DNA of 64,000 nucleotides, taken from assembly GCA_907163375.1 (NCBI GenBank), contig CAJQUW010011554.1:62001-126000 (forward strand), written 5' to 3'. Made by a program: the position numbers and the translations under genes. This document shows positions 52,785 through 64,000 of the stretch, piece by piece. Within the stretch, counting starts at the first letter, position 1; every line of letters starts with the position of its first letter. Source of the stretch: Prostheceraeus crozeri (Eukaryota > Platyhelminthes > Polycladida > Euryleptidae). Under the pieces are notes generated by a model. It saw nothing but the letters and a program-made list of their open reading frames with translations, made no database searches and had not been told where the DNA came from.

Positions 52785-55700
52785 GGTCACGTGAAAGTGT
52801 CAACACAGCGGTGTTCGTGCGGTACTTGCGTCAACATCCTCGTCTTAGAAAATAGGCCAGTTTGGCGTATGTCGTTCCCCCTCCGCGTGGTGGTACCCGC
52901 CTCGTTCTTCGGATCGGGTCGAAATGGTAGCGCTTTCCCGAGTGTCCGTCTGTTAACGTGCTGCCACCATCGGGCTTTTGCCTAGCTATTTCTCCGTTGG
53001 TCGTGGAGAAATACTTGGTCGTTGGTCGTGGATTCTTCTGTGTTTATCTTAACGGCCACTTTCTTTCATCTCCTCTCCCTCGGCTTCTCACTCTTCTCCT
53101 GCTCTTCATGTTAGGAATCGATTGCAATCCTGGTCCGTCATCTCGCTACCCTCCTAGCTGCCCATGCGGAATCTGTCAAGAGAAGTGCTGGTTACACCGG
53201 ACGCTCTGTTCATTCCTCGGCATGTAAACTTTGGATTCATCTTCGCCTCTTACCACCCGTGCATTCAACGCCCTGCCCAGGCGTCACCAATGTGTCTGTC
53301 CCACCTGCATTCCTGCTAACTTTCGTTTTCCTTCATTACGCCAGCTGTTTCTGCCTCAAATCGCTCTTACACCTCTCGCACGCGCCCAGTCTACCGCATC
53401 CGTCCAATCCTCGGCCCCTCTGACCTCTTCCGTGCATCCCCGCGTCGTCCCCTCCCGTCTCGACCTCCGCCCGCTGCTTCCTCCTCCATGTAGGCACGCC
53501 CGCCGCTTGGAGCTCACTCACTTTTTGGTTTCAATCTTTTACGTTGTCATCTTAATCCAGGAAGCGAAACATCTCCCGTCCATTACTTTTCGTATTCCTG
53601 GATACAAATGCTATAGCCAGGATCGGATGATTCAGCCCCCGCCGCGTCAGCGGTGGAGACGTGATGACTGGTTTGGGATGGTGTCACGCATTCTCTTTGG
53701 CCCATCCCTCGCTCGCGTCGTCTGACTATTCCTGTAGCTTCCTTGGTATTCACGTGCACCTCCGTTCTAACACTATCTCTTTGCTTAACGCCTACGTCCC
53801 GTTATCTGCGCCCCTACTGAGGTGGTCTGCTCGCGCCGTCTCTTCTCTCCTTCCTCATTCTCCTCTTCCCCGTCCACCTTCATCTTCGGGGATATTACTG
53901 CTCACCACCCCTCTCAACGCACCTCCCCGGACCTCAGTCTGGTACCTCCGTCTCGTTCCCCTAGATGTGGCTGGTCCGTCCATCCTGACTGGATCCGACC
54001 ACCTCTCCATCTCTTTTAAGATGCCTCTCTCACCACACTATTCTCCCAATGATGCAAACCTTCTTATAACTATAAAGAGGCTCGTTGGGATGACTACATG
54101 ACCCATGTAATTTTTCATTGTCCCGTCCGTGACTCGTACTCTTCTCTGACTTGTACTGAAGCCGCTGCTTCCTTTTCCTCTATCATTCTCGAAGCGGCAA
54201 AATCTTCAATTCCTTTCAGTTGCACAGGCCGGCTCCCGAAAGCTTGGTGGTCCGCGGAGCTAGATCAGCTCGTCCGTGTCCGTCGCCAGGCATTCAGACG
54301 GCCCATAGAAGTGAAGCGGATCGTCAGGCTTGTTTTTGCATCCCGTTCTGCCTCCAGAGCCACTGCTAAAGCGAAAGCTGGTGCTTGGCAACGGAAAGTG
54401 TCCAATCTTCTTCCTCCGCTCTGTAGATGGTATTCCCAAATCTTCCAGTTCTGATTCAACCTTTCCCGGGTGTAGCTCTCCTAAGGCCACAGCCACCCGT
54501 TACGCTTCTTTTCTCAAGAGTCACTTCTCTAGATATCTTCCTTCCGATCGCCGTCTTGAAACCCGCCGCTTCCTTCGTGAGCTCTTCTCTTCTACCTGCA
54601 CCTGCCCACCCTTCTGCTCCACTTTTAGCCTGTCGGAGCTCACCACAGCTAGTAGTGCTCACCGCAGCCGGTTCTGACCACGTCTCGTGCACTCTATTCC
54701 AAAATCTTCCTCCTTCTGCCCTGGCTTTTCTTTTGTTCATCTTCAACCTCTCTTGTTGCACCCACTCCTTTCACTCCGCCTGGAAATCTTCCACCATCTA
54801 GCCGTTGCACAAATGTGGCAAACCCACAGACGATTCGTTTCGTCGTATCTGCCTTACATATTGTAGAAGGAAAAAGACGGACAAGCGCGTTGTGTCGATT
54901 CTGTTTTTATTTGATTACTCAGTCAGCATTCAATTACTGGAAGTCTCTGCTAAGTCTTTCGAAACCTGTAGCCAATGATTGGGAACTCGCGTTAATTTGT
55001 CTGCCAAGTTATCGGCTGACCTCACCAGATGAGGTTCGACTACAATATTTTCGGTTTCAATAAATTCCTTCAGAATGTGAAGCCGGCGGCGAATCAGTCG
55101 CTCCGAAAGGGCCCTGGTCTTAACATTGTGCGTCTTATTTATAACAGCCATGAGCCATTTATAAACAGTAGAAGAATCAGTTTTAATGATAACTTTCCTA
55201 TTTCCCCATCTCAAGGCCATGTTGAGACCTTTTATGACAGCGTCCAGCTCAATCAAATTTATGTGAGCTGCGTCATCCCGTGGCCTGAGCCAAGACGCGT
55301 CCTCGATAATATTATCTCCGATCGCTAAGGCTAATGCCCTATGGCAAGGTTACTATCGTCAGCCCAAACAACAATCGGCTCATCAGAAGAGTCAATTGTC
55401 AATGCCCCAAGAGCGTCCGTTCCTCTTCTCGGCGCTTCTTTCGTTCTTCTCATCAACTTTCTGTAGCTGTTACTTACCCGCGTGAGCCCCTGGTCTACTG
55501 TGCTCCGTTCCTCCTCCCCGTGGTCACCTCCCTCCTTCTCCATGTCCTTGGCCCTGTCCTCCCCCTGCTCCCGTTCCGACCCGATCCCTCTTCGAATCGC
55601 TTTGGTCCGAGACCACCTTTCCTCCCTCCCCGCTGCTGACCTGACCATCTGGACTTGCGGCTTCGTTATTGGACGACTCGAACCAGGTTCTTCCACTTTC

Positions 55701-55920
55701 TCTCTTTCCTTTCATGCTGGAGCGCACTGTTCAAGCTTCACAGCTTCACAGCCCCTCTTTGGCTTTCACGGGCCCTATGAGCTTTCACCCGACGCCCTCT
55801 TCGTTTTCATTTGCGACCTCTTGGCCTTTACTAGCGCCCCTTTTGCTTCTCCTGGCACCGCTTCGCTTTCATCGGCGCCCATTTGGTGTGTATTACGAAT
55901 TACTTCGAATTACATGCTGA
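52785..55920 (+). mobile_element. LINE-A copy 5, chimeric (contains an LTR-element fragment)
   Basis: It has the same composite structure as copy 2: PHD-like region (GIDCNPGPSSRYPPSC), EEP endonuclease (QEAKHLPSITFRIPGY and SDHLSISF), an antisense LTR-element RNase H piece at 54868-55405 in place of the RT, and then the start of the LINE RNase H (IWTCGFVIGRLEPG; first Asp lost). Relative to copy 2 it lacks about 45 bp near 53920. It is dead. Confidence 0.8.
54868..55405 (-). mobile_element. LTR-retrotransposon RNase H fragment (second copy)
   Basis: It is the same fragment as 14668-15202, with IELDAVIKGLNMALRWGN, IKTDSSTVYKWLM and SADNLADKLTRVPNHWL on the minus strand. It shares both junctions with its partner. 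Fossil fragment. Confidence 0.75.
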
Positions 55921-57050
55921 TAGTGATACGCAATTTCGTACACATGCAGTTTATGATTTTCGGATATTTAGAATAGCATCATTGAAATCCTTTCTTCAAT
56001 TGTTTGGGAGGCTTTTTTTGTGATGGAAGATGTTGATGCGCAATGCTCGTCCTTCAATTATTTGTTAATAGATCATCTAAATGCCTGCATATGTCGGTCT
56101 GACTCGGAAACCTTAATCTCTACAGTCAATTCAGAATTTGCAAATTCTTGGACATCTGACTGAGATGTACTGATAACTATCTCAGAGGCTGTCATATTCA
56201 AGCAATCCATATCCTTGAAAAAGTCACGTGGTTCTGATGTCATCCCGACAAAATTGACTTCGAGTTATCCGACTTCCTAGTGACTCGCCCATGAATTTTA
56301 TACACGAACTCGATCAAGTAGCAGAAATTCCCTTCTTTTTGGAAGCATTCGATCATATCGCCTATTCCATAATCGATTCTACTAAATATAAGACAATTCC
56401 AGTGTGCTCCCAACCCAAGCTAAACTGTTAGAGCGGATACTCGTAGGAACTATGCGTGGTGAATTTGAGTGTCGCTATGGGTCCGCACAACACGGATTCA
56501 GAAGCAACCACTCTACTTCTACTGCTTGATTCAATCGATCAGGGACTTTTTTGCGGAGGGTCGCACAGCTTGGTTTTCCTTCTTCGTTTTTTTTGTGGAT
56601 GAGAAGCTACTTACAATGCCATACATCTGTTGTCAGGATTGATAGACAGTGCTCACGAGTAATAACTGTTAAGCGTAGAGAACCTCTCGGGCCTCCCACT
56701 TAAATGTATTTGTTTCTAACATCAGCACAAACTTTGCGAACATGCAAATACGATACGCAGATGATGCACATGTCGTGATACCTGCATTAAAAACATCAAA
56801 AGAACATGAAACACAAACAAAAGTAAACAATGGATTTAAAGCTATGCTGATCTGGTGTAAGGTTAACGATTTGAAGTTGAAGAAAGAAGTTAAGCATACT
56901 GATGTGTCTGAAATGAAAGGAGGCGCTCCGAAACAGAGTTCCTACACCCTTGAAATGTCCTTGAATTTCCTGGAAGTCAAAGTGGTCCTGGAATGTCCTG
57001 GAATTTCACTAAAAATTCCTTTTCAATTTTTAAATGATTTTTGACTAAAT
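55921..57050 (+). mobile_element. LINE-B reverse transcriptase fragment (copy 2)
   Basis: It is the partner of 15716-16860. It keeps the RYGSAQHGFRSNHSTSTA-type block (near 56471) and, in the frame at 56742-57044, MQIRYADDAHVVIPALKTS followed by FKAMLIWCKVNDLKL, the YADD box and thumb start. It is fragmentary and frameshifted. Confidence 0.7.
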
Positions 57051-57907
57051 TCGACTTTAAATCATTGACTAGCAATGCCACCATGCTTGTGCATGGTAGA
57101 TGGGTCAATCCACGACGATTCACCCAATGACATGTGGACCTTAGTCTCAGATTTCGGACATTCTTTGTCCGACCTCGATCTCGTTTGAAATTCGCTTAAT
57201 CAAGGTCAAGTTTGAACTATCAATTTTTGCGAGGTCAAGGTTGCATCTCTGTTACAAATATAAATCATATACATGTGTATGTGGTTAATTCCACGACGAT
57301 TCACCCAATGGCATGTGGACATTAGTCTCAGATTTTGCTCATTTTTTGGATCTATGCTTACTTTGCCGAAGGAAACACTAAATCTAAAATATTAGCTTCC
57401 AATTTTGAATATAGCGGGATCTAGAGCTATTTTTAGAAATTTAATTTCACTGAAATTTTTGAAATTCTCAAAATTTGAATTTTTACGCAGCTCGATGTCT
57501 TGAAGCACGATCTTGGAGGACGGCCAAGCGCGCAACTCAATAGATGACGGGATGATGTTATCCGTGATCCCAGCGGCCAACAAGATCGTGCTTCAAGATG
57601 TTGAGAAGATGTCGAGGAAATGAACACCATGCAGTCACTGTAGCTCTGGTCATAATTAAAGTGCAACCATATCGATGTGTACAGAAGGGGACAGCTGTGA
57701 ACTTCCTTTTGCCTCGATGACTTTTTCCTTTACCGGAATCCTTGGTTTTTCTTAACTGTATTAATCAATAAATTTACTTCTTTTAGATGTATTTCAATTT
57801 ATTATTACCATTGTTATTATGCTTGGCTTTATAAATATTTCTGTTTGTACCGGAAAACCGGAGTTTCTAGAAACTGCAATAACCTTGTGACAGGAGGATG
57901 ACAAGGC
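57051..57907. other. Non-coding spacer with an inverted repeat
   Basis: The first 190 bp continue the segmental duplication (matching 16861-17046). A motif ATTCCACGACGATTCACCCAATG-like occurs twice (near 57105 and 57290). An inverted repeat CTTGAAGCACGATCTT (57499-57514) and its complement (57582-57597) may be the ends of a small MITE. No gene is seen. Confidence 0.5.
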
Positions 57908-59899
57908 GGATGTGGTCGCCTTTAAATAAACCTAGTCCTAGTGTTGGGCAGGAGCAACACTAGTATCTGCAGCTGGCGGAAGATCCGAACCGTAAGGTCA
58001 ACGGTGGCAACAAAATGGCAGGAGGGGCAGGGTGGAAAGTTGGAAACCCCAGTTTTGGCTCTTGTACTGCGATGTAGATGGTTGTGGGGGTCCGTCTGCA
58101 CTATTTTGCCCTTGAGGATAACCATGATGCAGTGCAGCACAACAACCCGATCTCAACTCTTGGCGGAAAGGGTGCACTGAACTGTGGAGAGTGTAGTCTG
58201 GTCCAGTGGGTCTCTCGTGACAAAGCAGGCGGATATTTCATGGATCATCTAGTCATGATGTGGGACTTTAATGCAAAAGTTGGACATGGAGTCTACAAGA
58301 AGACAGTTGGAGAGCTCGCAATTGGAAGGAGAAACAAAAATGGTGATTACCTAATGGAATTCGTTAAATAAATGATACTTTTGTATGCAACACTAGGCAT
58401 GAGCAGAAGAACAAATACGCATGGATATCAGCGGATGGACGCATAAAAAATCAAATAGATTACATACTCGTTAGCAGCAAGTATAGGAACAGCGTCACAA
58501 ATGCAAAAGTCAGAACAAGTGCAGATTTTGTATCAGATCACCATGTAGTTGTCATGAATATGAGACTCAGAATAAAATATATCAAGAAAGGAAAAAACGG
58601 ACGCCAATGACAGGCAGGACGATGATGTTGAGAATACTTGGAAAAAAAACTGAAAGAGAGCATTTCTGAATTTGCTGACAGCATCTGTGGACAAGCTGAA
58701 TATAGCAGACGGCAACCATGGATCACAGTAGAAATCCTTCAGGTGATGGGAGAACGTAGAAATTTGAAGAACAGACAGGATGATTACAGCAAGAAGCAAT
58801 ACAAGATTATGAATAAAGAAATAAGAAGAATGTGCTGAGATGCCAAAGATAAACACTGCAACACTCTTTGTGAAGAACTGGAGGATTTGGATAGAAAACA
58901 TAGCGACAAGCTATACATGAAAATCAAAGAAATCAAGCCGAAAAGGATGAATGCAAGAATGGTCTTTGCTAAGCAAAATGATGAGATTGTTGTCGAAAGG
59001 GAAAACAAGGCGTTCGTTCTTTTCAAATGTCTGTAATTGCGACAACAATAGCCCGGTATTTATACTCCCCAGGCGGTCTCCGTAATTCTAATCAGTCTCA
59101 CATAGATGAGGATCATTACGTCACAGTTAGAGTCTCAGCAAAGTCTTGTTCCTATGACGTCACTCTTCAACAGAGTCAGATGAAATGCCCTGGAGATGAC
59201 AGATGGAGTGCTGCTACGATTATATACTCAAATACCAAACCAACCAACATGCATGATTAACAGCTCACGTCTCCACAGAGATGATGCAGAATGAAAAGGA
59301 GAAAGTCAAAAGATGGAAAGATTATGTTGAAGAACTATACGATGACAACAGACCAAATATTGAAATACAGAGAGATGAACACGCTCAGCTGGTGGAAATC
59401 TCAGAGGTGGAAGTCAAGCAAGTCATAAACAATCTGTCTAACAACAAGGCAACAGGAGTAGATGAAATACCAGCAGAATTTCTGAAACACATCGGAACAG
59501 AACGACTCAGCCGTATTACGAAGCTCATCGATATGATTTTGTAGAAGTGGTGAAATTCCAGCCGACTTTCTTTTCAGTATTTTGTACCTATACCAAAAAT
59601 CAGTAGCGGAATCAAATAGGAAGATTATCGTACAACAAATTATGAAGGACAATGGAATATCTTTCTATGAAACTCAATTCATCTAGACCTTGTATTTCAA
59701 CCAGAAAGCGAATTTCAGATATGAGAATGTTGTGACTGAAGTTTTTGAAGTCAGAAAAGGTGTCCGCCAAGGATGCATACTCTCCCCAATACTTTTTAAC
59801 CTGTACAGTGAATTTATCATTAGAGAAGCACTCTGCACAATGCCACATCATGATGTTGAGTTCAACGGTGAAGTAGTTGGTAATATAAGATTACACTGA

Positions 59900-60400
59900 T
59901 TGCGCTGATGATACTGTCTTGCGTCTTACGTTAGCCGTTATCATCCTTGCGGAAAATGGCCTCCCTTGTGATACGAATCCATTTCGCACGATCGTTCGCC
60001 GCCAGCCGCCAGTTCCTTGGGAGTTCGTCTCTCCATCTCTTTTTCTGTCCTCCACGGTTTCTTTTCCCTTCTCTTGGTATCCATACTGTCGTTCTATGGC
60101 TCCATCTGTTATCGGGTCGCCTGATGACATGACCAGCCCACTTCCATTTGAGATGTTTCGCTTCTATCACAACGTCCTTTAATCCTGTTCGTCTCCTTAC
60201 TTCTTCGTTTCTAACCTTGTCTTTCAGAGTGACTCCAATCATCCTTCGTTCCATCGCTCGTTGTGTTGTTCTGAGTTTATTCTCTTGTGATCGTGTTAGA
60301 GACCAGTTTTGGGATCCGTATGTCAGGACAGGCAGAATGCACATATCGAACAAACGTTTTTTATTCTTCATCTCTATACCTCGTGATGCTAAGTAGGGCT
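59900..60400 (-). mobile_element. 3' end of another LINE nested in the RTE-like LINE
   Basis: The minus strand (59931-60371) reads CILPVLTYGSQNWSLTRSQE, RAMERRMIGVTLKDKVRNEE, KWKWAGHVIRRPDNRWS and KKRWRDELPRNW. This is the post-RT C-terminal region common in LINEs of the RTE/CR1 range. The frame is open over about 146 residues, so it is younger than its host LINE. It interrupts the RT YADD region of the plus-strand element. Confidence 0.7.
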
Positions 60401-61199
60401 TGAGTTTCCAAAAGGACTTCCACGCATTTTTTGTTCTTCTTACACAAAATGTGACACTGTGATTACGGCTGAAGACGAAGAAATGTCACCAGATGTGATG
60501 AACAAGGATTAATGAAAATTGCAAACATCATGGAATGTTACTCCATGCAGAGAAAACTAAAACCACATTATTTACGAAGGACACAGATGAAGTAAAATTG
60601 ATGATGAAATTCTGTAACAGATTAAGGAGTATGACTATCTGGGAACAATAATCACAGAAGATGGCCGATGCACTAAGGAAGTGAAGGTCAGAATTGCTGA
60701 CGAAAAAAACATGAATTTTAGAATTGCAAGGAGTTTCTCCAAAGAGATATAAACATGTAACCGAAAATAAAACTCCTAGCTTGTTACATAAAATCAAAAT
60801 TGTCCTACGGATGTGAAGCGTGGACCTTTATCAACGAAATTATCAGAATAAACGCTTTTCAGCTTTGGCGCTACAGAAGGATATTGAAAGTCTCATACAT
60901 GGACAGAGTGACAAATAAAGAAGTAATGAGAAGGACTGGTGAGAGAAAAAATGGAGTGATGAGTTGACTCAAAGAAAGTTACGCTTTGCTGGCCACGTGT
61001 TGAGGGAATCTAAGGAAGACTGATGCAGCTGATTCTAGGAGGAATGTTAGAACGGCACAGATGAAGAGAAAGAAGAACGTGGGGTACTGATCTCAATGAA
61101 TGAACCAATTGCAAAAGTTTAGGAGAAACAACGAGAAAAGCTGAAGATCGAGTCAATTGGAGGCAAATGGTTGCCAACTTCCGGATCGGAGAAGGCACC

Positions 61200-61223
61200 T
61201 AATGATGATGATGATGATGATGA
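61200..61223 (+). repeat. ATG/TGA trinucleotide tail of the RTE-like LINE
   Basis: A run of ATGATGATG repeats directly follows the last LINE codons. Short trinucleotide tails are characteristic of RTE elements and mark the 3' end. Confidence 0.7.
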
Positions 61224-61425
61224 AGTGAAAATTTCCCAAATGTCAAAATTCGAAAAAAATTATCTCATTTCAAGGCTCGAGAGAAGCGTGATTCAATGGT
61301 GACAATCTTAATTGTATATGTTGGGTTTTGTCAGCAGGTGTCGGTGAGTTATGTGATCATCGGGTTCATCAATGGCTTATCGAACTTGTATCTGGAATTC
61401 AACACGGAAATTTCAATTGAAGAAT

Positions 61426-62488
61426 TATCCGATTAACTTAGTGTTTTATACCAGATTTCGTAAGTTCCTCAAACTTGTAAATATACATGGTGTTCCTTAT
61501 TCACATGTGTGTTCTTTCATCCTGTCTGAAAAGAAGAGGAACCGCACCTGGTTGAACTGGTGAGATGCACTGATTTGCAGTAGCCATGGTGATGTCCGTT
61601 GTCGCCCTCTTTTTGTCTGTCGGACTATAAAGCGGCGATGTGATCGTTAGTCTTTGTGGATCATTCAGACGTAGGAGTATAGAGCATTCTTCTCTTTTGT
61701 AACTTGGCTTGTGAACTTTGACTTAACTCACCTCACCATCTGATATCTGGAAATGCTTTGAACCTTCATGCTTTCTTATCCGTGCTCCTTATTTTACATC
61801 GATGATAATTTTGAAAATATTAGAACTTTTTTATGTTAATGATGCTTCTGTTGATGGTATAAAATTGATTCACTCAGCAGTTCGTCCTCTGCTGTATCTT
61901 CCTTGGACATTTAGTTAACGAATGTGGTGGTATAACTGAATTGGCAATGCACCACTTGTCGATGTGGAAGTCTTGAAGGTCATTGGTTCGAGTCTATTCG
62001 CATTAGGAAGTGTCGCCGCTCTCACTGTGTGTTGAATGTCTCAATCTCCAGCGTCACCAGTGCATTGCTGTCCAAGCCCTTGGGAATTCGGAAGGATGAA
62101 GATTAGAAAATATTAGGAATAGACTGAATCGTGTACATTGTTTGTATTGATCTATTCACTAAAGTGGGAAAATTTCTTAATCATATTTTGAGATTTCAAG
62201 TTACCTCTGTCGATTGCATATCCATTTTTGTCTACTTTTCGTTTCAGATTGGATATCGGTGAATTCGCAGCAGTCTGAAGTGAATATTTTTGAGTGAGTA
62301 GCCGTTTTGAGTAGCAGAGATAGTGCTCGCATCGAACGAAACAGTTTCTGGTAACTGGAAGACTGATTGAATATTTGATTTGGCGTGGAATTGACGATAT
62401 CAGAGAGTCCACAGCAATCAACAGTTGATCTTTGTGATGACCGGGGAAGTTTGACAGATCTTGTTATTATATCCTTTTAGATAATAGC
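61426..62488. repeat. Upstream block U, copy 5 (ZNF5 5' flank)
   Basis: It matches the last kilobase of block U in the other units (compare 44218-45275 and 7776-8825). It holds the candidate splice acceptor ending at 62247. The RTE-like LINE and about 200 bp of unassigned sequence lie upstream in place of the rest of the block. No gene is seen. Confidence 0.65.
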
Positions 62489-63679
62489 ATGTCCTCTAAA
62501 TGTAAAAAGTCAATGCCAAGTTGTTCAAGTGACGTTGTCAGCAAAAGCTTTGTTCATATAAGAGAGAGAAGATTTCGATGTAACTATTGCTGTAAATCAT
62601 TCTTCACGAAGTCTACTAAAACCGTTCACGAACAAGGTGTTCATATAAGAGATAAGTCTTATCAGTGTCAATATTGCTCTAAGTCTTTCTTCAGGAAGAG
62701 GGATAAAGACATTCACGAACAATGTGTTCATATAAGAGATAAGTCTTATCAGTGCCAATATTGCTCTAAATCATTCGTGATGAAGAATAGTAAAGTCTTA
62801 CACGAAGAAAGTGTTCATGTCAGAGATAAGTCTTATCAGTGCCAATATTGCTCTAAATCATTCGTCAGGAAGCATCATAAAGTCGTACACGAACAAGGTG
62901 TTCATCTAAGAGTTAAGTCTTATCAGTGCCAATATTGCTCTAAATCATTCTTCACGAAGTCTAATAAAACCGCTCACGAACAACGTGTTCATATAAGAGA
63001 TAAGTCTTATCAGTGCCAATATTGCTCTGAATCATTCTTCACGAAGTCTAATAAAACCGCTCACGAACAATGTGTTCATATAAGAGATAAGTCTTATCAG
63101 TGCCAATATTGCCCTAAATCATTCGTCACGAAGGGTACAAAAGTCCGCCATGAGCATGATGTTCATGTCACAGTTAAGTCTTATCAGTGTCAATATTGCC
63201 CTAAATCTTTCTTCCGAAGTGATGTTAAAGTCAGTCACGAAAAAAATGTTCATTTGATAGAGAGGCCTTTTCAATGTAGATATTGTCCTAAATTTTTCTC
63301 CTATCGAGCAAATCAGGTTCGTCATGAAGGAACCTGTGAACGTCAAATCCATTATGAGCATGAAATTTGTAATTCCGATAAAGAATCTTCTAATGACAAG
63401 AATTCTGCATCTGCTCCAGAAATGAGTAGTGACAGAAAACCACAGACTGAAGATGTTCGGAAGCTCATTGAATTAGTCAATAGTGAGAAAGCAAAACCTG
63501 ACAGGCATCAGCAATGTAAGCCCAACGAGACGGAGAAAGTGGAGGTGAAGTCGAGACGTTGCAGTTTGTGCTTGAAAATGTACAATCGTCAAACAGATAG
63601 GACTCATCCAATTTTCATCAAGAACGGGTATGAAACTCCTTCTCTGTGTGACCGTTGTTCTGATGTGTTATACTCGTAG
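62489..63679 (+). CDS. C2H2 zinc-finger protein, 9 fingers (ZNF5)
   Basis: The longest member, 396 residues, intact. It has eight C-x2-C-x12-H-x4-H fingers with helix segments TKSTKTV, RKRDKDI, MKNSKVL, RKHHKVV, TKSNKTA (twice in a row), TKGTKVR and RSDVKVS. A C2HC-like finger follows, then the spacer and the C-terminal C-x2-C...C-x2-C module. Fingers 5 and 6 are almost identical over 87 bp, which points to a recent internal duplication. This makes it one finger longer than its relatives. Linkers are RDKS or RVKS. Nuclear DNA binding is expected; the target is unknown. Confidence 0.87.
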   Translation: MSSKCKKSMPSCSSDVVSKSFVHIRERRFRCNYCCKSFFTKSTKTVHEQGVHIRDKSYQCQYCSKSFFRKRDKDIHEQCVHIRDKSYQCQYCSKSFVMKNSKVLHEESVHVRDKSYQCQYCSKSFVRKHHKVVHEQGVHLRVKSYQCQYCSKSFFTKSNKTAHEQRVHIRDKSYQCQYCSESFFTKSNKTAHEQCVHIRDKSYQCQYCPKSFVTKGTKVRHEHDVHVTVKSYQCQYCPKSFFRSDVKVSHEKNVHLIERPFQCRYCPKFFSYRANQVRHEGTCERQIHYEHEICNSDKESSNDKNSASAPEMSSDRKPQTEDVRKLIELVNSEKAKPDRHQQCKPNETEKVEVKSRRCSLCLKMYNRQTDRTHPIFIKNGYETPSLCDRCSDVLYS

Positions 63680-64000
63680 AGGTGAACGACCTTTTTCTGA
63701 ATGTGAGTTGCATTGTAATTCTACATTTGGATGTTCTCCCGCTTTATGAATGAAGCACGTGTACTTGTAAAATTGAGTGATGTGCCGGATTTGTTGTCAG
63801 AAGCCGTGTTGTAATTCCTCTGTAAATGATGATTTGGTCTCCACTTGAGTGTGATTTGGTAGTTTTTTATCATTGCCTCTGAATGTGCCGATAAATACAG
63901 ATTGCTTAGAATAGAATGATTTTCTTTCTTATCTTCATGTACGAGTACAAGAGTTGGCATTTGTATGTTCAAAACGTCGTGCACAGGGTGTTTCAGTTAA
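63680..64000. repeat. Downstream block D, copy 5, and start of a mariner-like element
   Basis: This is the ZNF 3' flank, followed at 63985 by AGGGTGTTTCAGTTAA, the terminal repeat of another mariner-like copy cut off by the window edge. The repeated unit therefore continues beyond the window. Confidence 0.6.

Larger units (their letters stand above)
57908..61225 (+). mobile_element. RTE-like LINE, decayed, with a nested insertion
   Basis: The plus strand in mixed frames gives MMWDFNAKVGHGVYKK, then RRNKNGDYLMEFV, NQIDYILVSSKYRNSV and SDHHVVVMNM (EEP endonuclease). It continues with VKQVINNLSNNKATGVDEIP and RKGVRQGCILSPILFNLYSEF (RT), a YLGTIITEDGRC-like segment near 60640, an LRFAGHVLRES-like segment near 60980, and NWRQMVANFRIGEG at the end. 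It ends in a short ATG microsatellite tail, as RTE elements often do. An unassigned insert of about 230 bp at about 59030-59265 and a LINE end at 59900-60400 interrupt it. Confidence 0.75.

Noticed and set aside
1-64000. tRNA, rRNA or other structured RNA genes
   Set aside because: I saw no cloverleaf or rRNA-like stretch by eye; a tRNAscan or Rfam-type search was not possible here.

Overview
The window is nuclear DNA of an animal, most likely an invertebrate. An arthropod is plausible, but I cannot name a species. The evidence is a candidate splice acceptor upstream of intronless C2H2 zinc-finger genes, several LINE families, BEL/Pao-type LTR fossils, a Tc1/mariner-like DNA transposon and one large Polinton. 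There is no bacterial-type gene organisation.

Layout. The host part is one locus duplicated about five times. Each unit runs: upstream block U, a C2H2 zinc-finger gene (ZNF), downstream block D, a mariner-like transposon, a pre-LINE block, then a CT-rich PHD-finger LINE (LINE-A). The ZNF copies are at 8826-9929 (open), 21105-22207 (one frameshift), 45276-46376 (open), 49836-50271 (3' remnant only) and 62489-63679 (open). Stretches 9455-17046 and 49836-57237 are a segmental duplication that even shares the same chimeric LINE/LTR junctions. Other residents are LINE-B (Jockey/CR1-like) fragments, a restriction-like-endonuclease LINE remnant at 43728-44009, an RTE-like LINE at 57.9-61.2 kb with another LINE end nested in it, and pieces of LTR retrotransposons.

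The Polinton (adintovirus-like) fills 25335-42361. It is bounded by a perfect 6-bp target duplication (TACATA) and terminal inverted repeats of about 0.6 kb that begin AGTAG. It is much more A+T-rich than its surroundings. It encodes a membrane protein, a conserved unknown, a penton-like protein, a packaging ATPase, a small unknown, a protein-primed family B DNA polymerase, an acidic protein that may be a sliding-clamp relative, a tail-fibre-like/coiled-coil region, two small hydrophobic virion-type proteins, a double-jelly-roll major capsid protein, a phospholipase A2-integrase fusion and an adenain-like protease remnant. It looks young and nearly whole, with perhaps two or three damaged genes. 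Its right part (about 40.35-41.74 kb) is different: host-like base composition, one unknown ORF, a polyadenylation signal and a 121-bp tandem repeat. This looks like cargo.

Most unusual signals: (1) at least ten GC-rich hairpin islets scattered through the AT-rich Polinton, several in frame inside genes including the polymerase; (2) a shared T-run/TAAAAATG motif directly on nearly every Polinton start codon; (3) a phage tail-fibre-like motif and a PLA2-integrase fusion; (4) a zinc-finger family whose variation sits at the DNA-contact helix positions while neighbouring positions are constant, in a cluster saturated with transposons. All homology calls are from motif recognition by eye; no search was run.
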